NCBI GenBank assembly: GCA_021732415.1
Contig: JAKFVC010000204.1
Location: forward strand, 1 to 35,568
Direction of reading: 5' to 3'
From: Planctomycetaceae bacterium
Lineage (GTDB): Bacteria > Planctomycetota > Planctomycetia > Planctomycetales > Planctomycetaceae
DNA length: 35,568 nucleotides
The number at the start of each line of letters is the position of its first letter. Positions within the stretch are counted from its first letter, which is position 1. Positions 35,525 through 35,568 of this stretch are shown here, one piece after another. A model generated the notes under the pieces. It was not told the origin of the DNA. It did no database searches and worked only from the letters and a program-made list of their open reading frames with translations. A program made the position numbers and the translations under genes.

Positions 35525-35568
35525 CTCCCCTCGCCCTGGTACTCCGGGGAGAGGGGTTGGGGGTGAGG
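35525..35568. repeat. Partial GC-rich inverted repeat at window end
   Basis: CTCCCCTCGCCCTGGTACTC followed by GGGGAGAGGGGTTGGGGGTGA forms one side of a dispersed C/G-rich repeat of the CCTCACCCCCAACCCCTCTCC type. The window ends within it. Confidence 0.6.

Overview
The window looks like chromosomal DNA of a planctomycete, probably near the Planctomycetaceae/Schlesneria-type lineages (the lineage is inference). The evidence is a set of families typical of that phylum: a DUF1559 pseudopilin with an H-X9-DG motif, a lipoprotein carrying two DUF1559-like modules, a Tat-exported DUF1501 protein, a giant surface protein opening with an RIEGLEDRSML leader motif, a secreted squalene-cyclase-like protein with a CxxCH motif, and secreted proteins with atypical haem-like motifs. 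I see no rRNA, tRNA, CRISPR array, integrase or intact transposase.

Layout. 1-2.9 kb: an FAD-dependent oxidoreductase, palindromic repeats and a truncated N-terminal piece of an MDR-type dehydrogenase. 2.9-6.3 kb: a 1130-residue adhesin-like protein with eight near-identical 94-residue repeats. 6.5-14.7 kb: squalene-cyclase/LRR protein, DUF1801 protein, isochorismatase-family hydrolase, small membrane protein, double DUF1559 lipoprotein, coiled-coil membrane protein and DUF1501 protein. 14.9-18.1 kb: two matched promoter/operator sites, very small ORFs, a carboxypeptidase-regulatory-like lipoprotein and a DUF1559 pseudopilin. 18.3-23.3 kb: EF-hand/deiodinase-like protein, ThuA-like protein, GDP-mannose 4,6-dehydratase, ABC-2 permease and a small conserved protein. 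23.6-28.2 kb: HtrA/DegP protease and type III glutamine synthetase. 28.3-31.1 kb: two small secreted proteins and a secreted protein with a CX4CH motif. 31.4-35.4 kb: TrmB, a FabZ-like dehydratase, a HAD-fold protein lacking the nucleophilic Asp, and a MoxR AAA ATPase.

The genes are mostly single transcription units with no unifying pathway. Themes are envelope and secreted proteins (adhesin, pseudopilin, lipoproteins, HtrA) and scattered housekeeping enzymes (glnN, trmB, fabZ-like, gmd). The closest thing to an operon is fabZ-trmB; the lipoprotein/pseudopilin pair appears to be served by the second of the matched promoters.

The most striking feature is non-coding. About fifteen gaps between genes carry a long inverted repeat, from at least eight sequence families. 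Some are nested inside others, one pair has its central hairpin flipped relative to its flanks, and several touch or overlap the 5' ends of annotated ORFs. The second non-coding signal is a pair of near-identical promoters about 1 kb apart (TTGACTTGACA, GATAAT, then a 6-5-6 palindrome), which suggests two co-regulated transcripts.
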